Origin: Candidatus Enterococcus ferrettii
Lineage (GTDB): Bacteria; Bacillota; Bacilli; Lactobacillales; Enterococcaceae
Direction: 5' to 3'
Assembly: GCF_017377655.1 (NCBI RefSeq)
Contig: NZ_JAFREL010000113.1
Location: forward strand, 1-9,109
DNA length: 9,109 nt
Within the stretch, counting starts at the first letter, position 1; each line of letters starts with the position of its first letter. The position numbers and the translations under genes were made by a program. Below, piece after piece: positions 5,521-9,109 of the stretch. The notes below the pieces were generated by a model. It worked only from the letters and a program-made list of their open reading frames with translations, made no database searches and was not told the DNA's origin.

Positions 5521-6283
5521 TTTATATCTTACTGCTCTAAAAAGCCTAGCGGTAAAGGAGACCAACCGCTACCTGCGGATCTGGATCCAAACACTGGTAC
5601 CACCAGTGATTACCACGTCCTTGTATTTCATCATTTTCGGCAATTTGATTGGTGGAAGAATCGGGGACATGGCCGGTTTTTCTTACATGGAATTTATCGT
5701 ACCCGGTCTAATTATGATGTCAGCCATTACCAGCTCTTATTCCAATGTTTCCTCTTCCTTTTTCTCACAAAAGTTCCAGAAAAACATTGAGGAATTATTA
5801 GTGGCACCTGTACCTACTCATATCATTATTTGGGGCTTCGTAATTGGGGGCTTGGGCCGCAGTGTTATGGTTAGTGCTCTTGTGACAGTAATCTCATTAT
5901 TCTTTGTTCCATTACATGTCCACTCTTGGCTGATTATCATTATGACGCTGTTAATGACCGCTATCTTATTTTCATTAGCTGGTTTGTTAAATGGAATTTT
6001 TGCTCAATCCTTTGACGATGTCTCAATCGTACCAACCTTTGTGTTGCAGCCACTAACCTATTTAGGTGGTGTATTCTACGCCATTTCAATGCTGCCGCCG
6101 TTTTGGCAGGCCGTTTCCAAGGTGAATCCAATCGTGTACATGATCTCCGGATTTCGCTATGGATTTTTAGGTGTAATGGATGTCCCGATCATGATTTCAG
6201 TCTCGATTTTAATTCTATTTATTGTTGTACTCTATGCTATCTGCTGGCGTTTGATTGAACGAGGACGCGGCTTAAGAAGTTAA
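5513..6283 (+). CDS. yadH: ABC-2 type transporter permease, YadH type
   Basis: The membrane partner of the preceding ATPase, 256 aa. It has six hydrophobic helices at about 26 to 47, 60 to 76, 104 to 130, 138 to 163, 172 to 195 and 225 to 246. The ABC-2 family signature is clear: NIEELLVAPV (91 to 100), a cytoplasmic loop likely touching the ATPase, and NPIVYMISGFRYG (205 to 217). As remembered, it matches E. coli YadH in length and in segments such as IWIQTLVPPVIT, FDDVSIVPTFVL and the C-terminal RGRGLRS. ATG 5513 has GGAGG 6 nt upstream, inside the end of the ATPase gene. The pair probably forms a 2+2 transporter in the cytoplasmic membrane. The gene is followed 5 bp later by a terminator. 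Confidence 0.93.
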   Translation: MFSLYLTALKSLAVKETNRYLRIWIQTLVPPVITTSLYFIIFGNLIGGRIGDMAGFSYMEFIVPGLIMMSAITSSYSNVSSSFFSQKFQKNIEELLVAPVPTHIIIWGFVIGGLGRSVMVSALVTVISLFFVPLHVHSWLIIIMTLLMTAILFSLAGLLNGIFAQSFDDVSIVPTFVLQPLTYLGGVFYAISMLPPFWQAVSKVNPIVYMISGFRYGFLGVMDVPIMISVSILILFIVVLYAICWRLIERGRGLRS

Positions 6284-6288
6284 TGCCC

Positions 6289-6317
6289 AACCATCCTGAT
6301 TTCAGGATGGTTTTTTT
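6289..6317 (+). terminator. Rho-independent terminator of the ABC operon
   Basis: AACCATCCTG pairs perfectly with CAGGATGGTT around the loop ATTT, followed by a run of seven T residues overlapping the stem end. It starts 5 bp after the permease stop codon. Confidence 0.9.
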
Positions 6318-6504
6318 GTAGATAATTGTGTCGAAAATTCCTTTTCTTGTTCATTAGTTTTGCCTACTTAATCATTTATAAAAAACACACCGTCCATTTA
6401 AAAGAATAGAAAATCTATTGTATTGGAAATTTTAGTCAGAAATATTCTGATATTCGAACCCTTTAATTCGCTATAAAAAATCTTAATTTTGAAATATTTC
6501 ATTT

Positions 6505-6553
6505 AATAACGTTTGTTATTTAAAAAAATGCTTGACCTTCAAAAACATATGTT
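6505..6553. promoter_or_regulatory. Two AAC-N4-GTT dyads, candidate repressor operators
   Basis: The first site, AATAAC-GTTT-GTTATT (6505 to 6520), has perfect 6-bp arms. The second, AACATATGTT (6544 to 6553), is a perfect 10-bp palindrome placed between the -35 and -10 boxes. They share the core AAC-N4-GTT and their centres are 36 bp apart. The position inside the promoter suggests repression, for example by a TetR- or MarR-like dimer. The regulator is not encoded in the window. Confidence 0.45.
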
Positions 6554-6560
6554 ATATTAT
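6532..6560 (+). promoter_or_regulatory. Promoter of the 341-aa gene
   Basis: TTGACC (6532 to 6537) and TATTAT (6555 to 6560) are separated by 17 bp. An alternative -10, TATATT, begins two bases earlier. The site lies about 45 bp upstream of the chosen start codon and encloses the palindrome AACATATGTT. Confidence 0.65.
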
Positions 6561-6604
6561 GAAACCGTATTCCACATTAGATGAAACCAGAAGGAGTTAG
6601 CATA

Positions 6605-7630
6605 ATGAAATTAGGGATGAAACAGGTTACGAGCATGAAGAAAGTTAGTTTAGAAAAACGTTTCAATGATTATTATACCGAAACCAAGGACAGTGTGTTA
6701 GTCATACAATGCGCGATTGCGGCGGCTATTCGGAACAGCTTTAGCACCTCTGACTTCTCTTTTTTAGCACAGGACTTAATTCGTTCATTATTTCTAACCG
6801 ATGATGCGGTTCGTTCTATTCCCCTTTCCTGCGTTTATTTTCGCGATTACTTTTCTGATGACGAGTGGCAAACCGTTATCAACCGATTATTTTCCAGTCC
6901 TGAGGAGTTCGAACAAATAACGAAAAAATCCTCAATTTACATAGAAAAACTGCGCCCGCGATTCACTTCTGGTGAACAGCCAACAGATAAGAAAACCAGC
7001 ATGATTTCTTACTTTAAGGATGCCGCTGGCAAAAGACACAGCTGGACTTTAAGTAACATCAACCCCGACATTACCAAAGAAGAACACTATGCACTTCTCT
7101 CAATTTTAGGGACCTTAACCATTTTTGAAAAGGATGGCATCCGTCGGTTTGTAGAACCTATTTATGCCGATTTTAGAATCTTTGAGCCTGGCTTTGATCG
7201 CCGAAATGAAGAGGAAGCTGCGGAATTGCAGAAAATGATGGGCAGTTTGCTGCCTATCACCACGAAGGAAATTCCAGAGGCTGTTCCTTCATTTGACCAG
7301 ACGGCCGCTCTTCAAGAACAATTCATCGATTCAATAGATGATGAAATAGAAAACGAAGAGGACGACCTGTACGACGACTTAACTGAACTAGAAAAAGAAT
7401 TGCCTGACCTAGCAATGAAATTAATTCTGGAAGGCAAACCAATCGATGAAGTTCAACAGGCGATTGACCGGCGAAAAGAAGAACAAGCCTTTGATTCACA
7501 AGCTGTTCCTGTCGGTAAAACCCTCAGCAACAAGGAACGCTTTCAACAAGTTCTAGCTCAAAAAAACCGAAGCAAGCAAAATAAATCAAGCCTGCTAAGT
7601 CAGATAAATAGACGAGGGAAACGACGATAA
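6605..7630 (+). CDS. Uncharacterised 341-aa cytoplasmic protein with acidic segment and basic tail
   Basis: I do not recognise the family. ATG 6605 is chosen because AGAAGGAG lies 8 nt upstream. An in-frame ATG at 6581 would translate the ribosome binding site itself. There is no signal peptide or membrane helix. Residues 1 to about 200 look like a mixed alpha/beta globular part (SVLVIQCAIAAAIRNSF; VYFRDYFSDDEWQTVINRLF; ALLSILGTLTIFEKDGIRRF). Residues 240 to 266 are strongly acidic (DDEIENEEDDLYDDLTELEKE), followed by a helix LAMKLILEGKPIDEVQQAID. The C-terminus, about 320 to 341, is strongly basic (KNRSKQNK and INRRGKRR), which could bind nucleic acid or ribosomes. It is a single gene with its own promoter and twin dyads, and is convergent with the PLP enzyme gene. 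Confidence 0.85.
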   Translation: MKLGMKQVTSMKKVSLEKRFNDYYTETKDSVLVIQCAIAAAIRNSFSTSDFSFLAQDLIRSLFLTDDAVRSIPLSCVYFRDYFSDDEWQTVINRLFSSPEEFEQITKKSSIYIEKLRPRFTSGEQPTDKKTSMISYFKDAAGKRHSWTLSNINPDITKEEHYALLSILGTLTIFEKDGIRRFVEPIYADFRIFEPGFDRRNEEEAAELQKMMGSLLPITTKEIPEAVPSFDQTAALQEQFIDSIDDEIENEEDDLYDDLTELEKELPDLAMKLILEGKPIDEVQQAIDRRKEEQAFDSQAVPVGKTLSNKERFQQVLAQKNRSKQNKSSLLSQINRRGKRR

Positions 7631-7667
7631 TTCGCTGTACCTCATGAAAAACTGAATAAACGAGTGA

Positions 7668-7701
7668 AATAAAAATAGCAGGAACCCTTCAGCTCCCGCT
7701 A
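7668..7701 (-). terminator. Rho-independent terminator of the PLP enzyme gene
   Basis: On the minus strand TAGCGGGA pairs with TCCTGCTA (8 bp, one G-U) around a loop of about 10 bases and is followed by TTTTTATTT. It starts 4 bp after the stop codon. The plus-strand side has only a short T run, so it may also weakly stop the convergent gene. Confidence 0.75.
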
Positions 7702-7705
7702 CCTT

Positions 7706-8863
7706 TTACACATACATGGTGCTAATAACTTTTCCCAGAGCCTGTTTCAGATCGACCAGCAGATCTTCGGTATCTTCAATGCCGACTGACAGCCGCAGCA
7801 GTCCCTCGGTCACGCCTTGCTTTTCCCGTTCTTCCTTGGGAACACAGGCATGACTCATGGTTACTGGATAAGACAGAATAGATTCCACTCCGCCGAGACT
7901 AACAGCTGCAATTGGAATTTTTAAGGCTTCAGCAAAGGTGTACACAGCTGCCTGATTTTCCAGCTCAAAGGATAGAACTGCGCCGCCACTGCTGGCTTGT
8001 TTACGATGCACCGCATAACCGGGATGACTAGGCAAACCAGGATAGTAAACTTTCTTGACTGCAGGATGTTCCGCTAAGAGCCAGCTTACTTTTTCAGCAC
8101 TTTTAACACTTTGTTCCATTCTTAGGCCCATGGTTTTCATCCCCCGCATGATCAACCAGCAGTCCTCGACGCTTAAAACACTGCCGAGAACCTTTTGCTG
8201 CAGCGCTATTTGTTTTGCCCATTTTTCATCATTGGTAATGGCCAGACCAGCCACCACGTCACTGTGTCCGTTGATGAACTTAGTCGCACTATGAATGACC
8301 ACATCCACGCCCATTTCCAAAGGATGCTGGAACAGCGGTGTCATAAAGGTATTGTCAATAATCGTTTGCAGCTTATTGTCCTTGGCGATGGCCACCACTC
8401 CAGCAATATCAGTGATACTTAACAAGGGATTCGATGGTGTTTCCAAATAAAGGGCTCGTGTATTCGGACGAATAGCCTGACTCCATTCATTCAGATTGGT
8501 TTCATCTACGAAGGTTACCTCAATCCCAAAGCGATTCATTACTTCATTCACCAGCTGGAAGGTCCCACCGTAAATACTCTTGCACATTACTAAATGATCG
8601 CCTTGGTTGAAGCTTAACAATACTGCCGAAATAGCTCCCATTCCTGAAGAAAAAGCAGTGGCAAATTTGCCGCCCTCAACCGCAGCAATCCCCTCTTCCA
8701 AGGCATGGCGAGTCGGATTGCCGAAGCGTGAATAAGTATATGGTTGACTATCCTTAATAGATGCTTGCTTAAAGGTGGAGCATTGATAAAGAGGAATCGA
8801 GGATGCCCCGGTTTCGTCATCAAATACTGAATAGCCGTGAATTAGTTTTGTATTGTCTTTCAT
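7706..8863 (-). CDS. Trans-sulfuration PLP enzyme, cystathionine gamma-synthase/gamma-lyase type
   Basis: A 385-aa cytoplasmic enzyme of the Cys/Met metabolism PLP family, full length. Key residues visible are Tyr44 and Arg46 (YSRFGNP), which bind the cofactor phosphate of the neighbouring subunit; Tyr98 (YGGTF), which stacks on PLP; Asp170 (IIDNT), which pairs with the pyridine nitrogen; Lys195 in HSATK, the Schiff-base lysine; and Arg357 (LLRLSVG), which holds the substrate carboxylate. SLGGVES with Glu327 is the pattern of cystathionine gamma-synthases and gamma-lyases rather than beta-lyases (SWGG). The enzyme therefore makes cystathionine from activated homoserine and cysteine, or cleaves it to cysteine; the sequence alone does not decide. 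AGGAGG lies 8 nt before ATG 8863. It is monocistronic here, with a promoter upstream and no sign of a riboswitch in the short leader. Confidence 0.93.
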   Translation of the reverse strand: MKDNTKLIHGYSVFDDETGASSIPLYQCSTFKQASIKDSQPYTYSRFGNPTRHALEEGIAAVEGGKFATAFSSGMGAISAVLLSFNQGDHLVMCKSIYGGTFQLVNEVMNRFGIEVTFVDETNLNEWSQAIRPNTRALYLETPSNPLLSITDIAGVVAIAKDNKLQTIIDNTFMTPLFQHPLEMGVDVVIHSATKFINGHSDVVAGLAITNDEKWAKQIALQQKVLGSVLSVEDCWLIMRGMKTMGLRMEQSVKSAEKVSWLLAEHPAVKKVYYPGLPSHPGYAVHRKQASSGGAVLSFELENQAAVYTFAEALKIPIAAVSLGGVESILSYPVTMSHACVPKEEREKQGVTEGLLRLSVGIEDTEDLLVDLKQALGKVISTMYV

Positions 8864-8923
8864 TGTCTCTGCCTCCTGTGCTTTTACTCGAATAAACTCG
8901 TAAATCTACGACTTTATTCTATC

Positions 8924-8943
8924 ATTATAGAAAACGCTTTCCA
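8924..8943 (-). promoter_or_regulatory. -10 box with overlapping candidate cre (CcpA) site
   Basis: On the minus strand TATAAT (8929 to 8924) is a perfect -10 box; no good -35 is seen, though TCCACA stands at 19 bp. Directly before it and overlapping by one base, TGGAAAGCGTTTTCT (8943 to 8929) matches the cre consensus WTGNAANCGNWNNCW at all but the second position. A CcpA dimer bound here would block the promoter, linking the enzyme to carbon catabolite repression. Leader length to the ATG is about 55 bases. Confidence 0.5.
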
Positions 8944-9109
8944 TCATTGTGGAGAATAATTTAGCAGAATCTCATAACTTGCTTAAACATTTCTCAGAGG
9001 GAATTTCAAACTTAGGTGGCATCACTTTTATTTATTAAAGGGCGTTTCGCTAATCTGATTATCCGTTGACTCAAAATCAATTTATAGACTTTATTACTAA
9101 TAATTAGAA

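Larger units (their letters stand above)
6284..6604. other. Intergenic control region before the 341-aa gene
   Basis: No coding region is visible. From left to right it contains the ABC operon terminator, an AT-rich stretch, a weak dyad with arms TCAGAA and TTCTGA (6436 to 6450), two AAC-N4-GTT dyads, and a promoter with a ribosome binding site. The length and the density of dyads suggest a regulated promoter. Confidence 0.5.

Noticed and set aside
9066..9095. Possible plus-strand promoter TTGACT with TTTATT near the right edge
   Set aside because: The -10 is poor, the spacing is 18, and no gene begins before the window ends.
1..9109. CRISPR array, tRNA, rRNA or T-box/SAM riboswitch
   Set aside because: No regularly spaced repeats, tRNA cloverleaf patterns, rRNA segments or riboswitch motifs were seen on reading the window.

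Overview
The window looks like chromosomal DNA of a low-GC Gram-positive bacterium of the Lactobacillales, most likely Enterococcus or a close relative. The grounds are the AT-rich intergenic regions, strong AGGAGG-type ribosome binding sites, several GTG starts, Rho-independent terminators, an AgrC/ComD-type histidine kinase and a candidate catabolite (cre) site. The species is inferred; no rRNA or tRNA is present.

Left part (1 to about 1000) is a worn accessory region. The first 19 bases read like the outer end of an IS3-family (IS150-like) insertion sequence. Next comes about 300 bp with no intact gene but a decayed minus-strand reading frame. Then, on the minus strand, lies a HicAB toxin-antitoxin locus: an intact HicB antitoxin, a HicA toxin whose 5' end appears frameshifted, and a promoter carrying a 9+9 bp palindrome that is a good HicB operator candidate.

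Middle-left (1010 to 2380) holds minus-strand genes. One is a DUF3267-type membrane zinc-protease homologue (HELIH motif) with its own terminator. The others form a compact series of three tiny genes (65, 50 and 49 aa), two of them membrane proteins. These are divergent from the plus-strand genes that follow.

Middle (2550 to 4440) has a GHKL histidine kinase of the AgrC/ComD class with no response regulator or peptide gene beside it, then an unrecognised 113-aa protein closed by a very strong 18-bp-stem terminator.

Next (4585 to 6317) is a two-gene ABC-2 export operon. Its ATPase and permease strongly resemble E. coli YadG and YadH. The genes overlap by 8 bp and end at a terminator.

Right part (6330 to 9109) has an unrecognised 341-aa protein with an acidic segment and a basic tail. 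Its promoter region carries two AAC-N4-GTT dyads, suggesting a dedicated repressor. Convergent to it is a PLP enzyme of the cystathionine gamma-synthase/gamma-lyase family with a good promoter, a candidate cre site and a terminator. The last 180 bp contain no recognisable gene.

The most notable items are the apparently orphaned HicB antitoxin, the orphan quorum-sensing-type kinase facing a cluster of tiny genes, and the unknown 341-aa gene with twin operators. I see no clear evidence of a complete new defence or mobile system.
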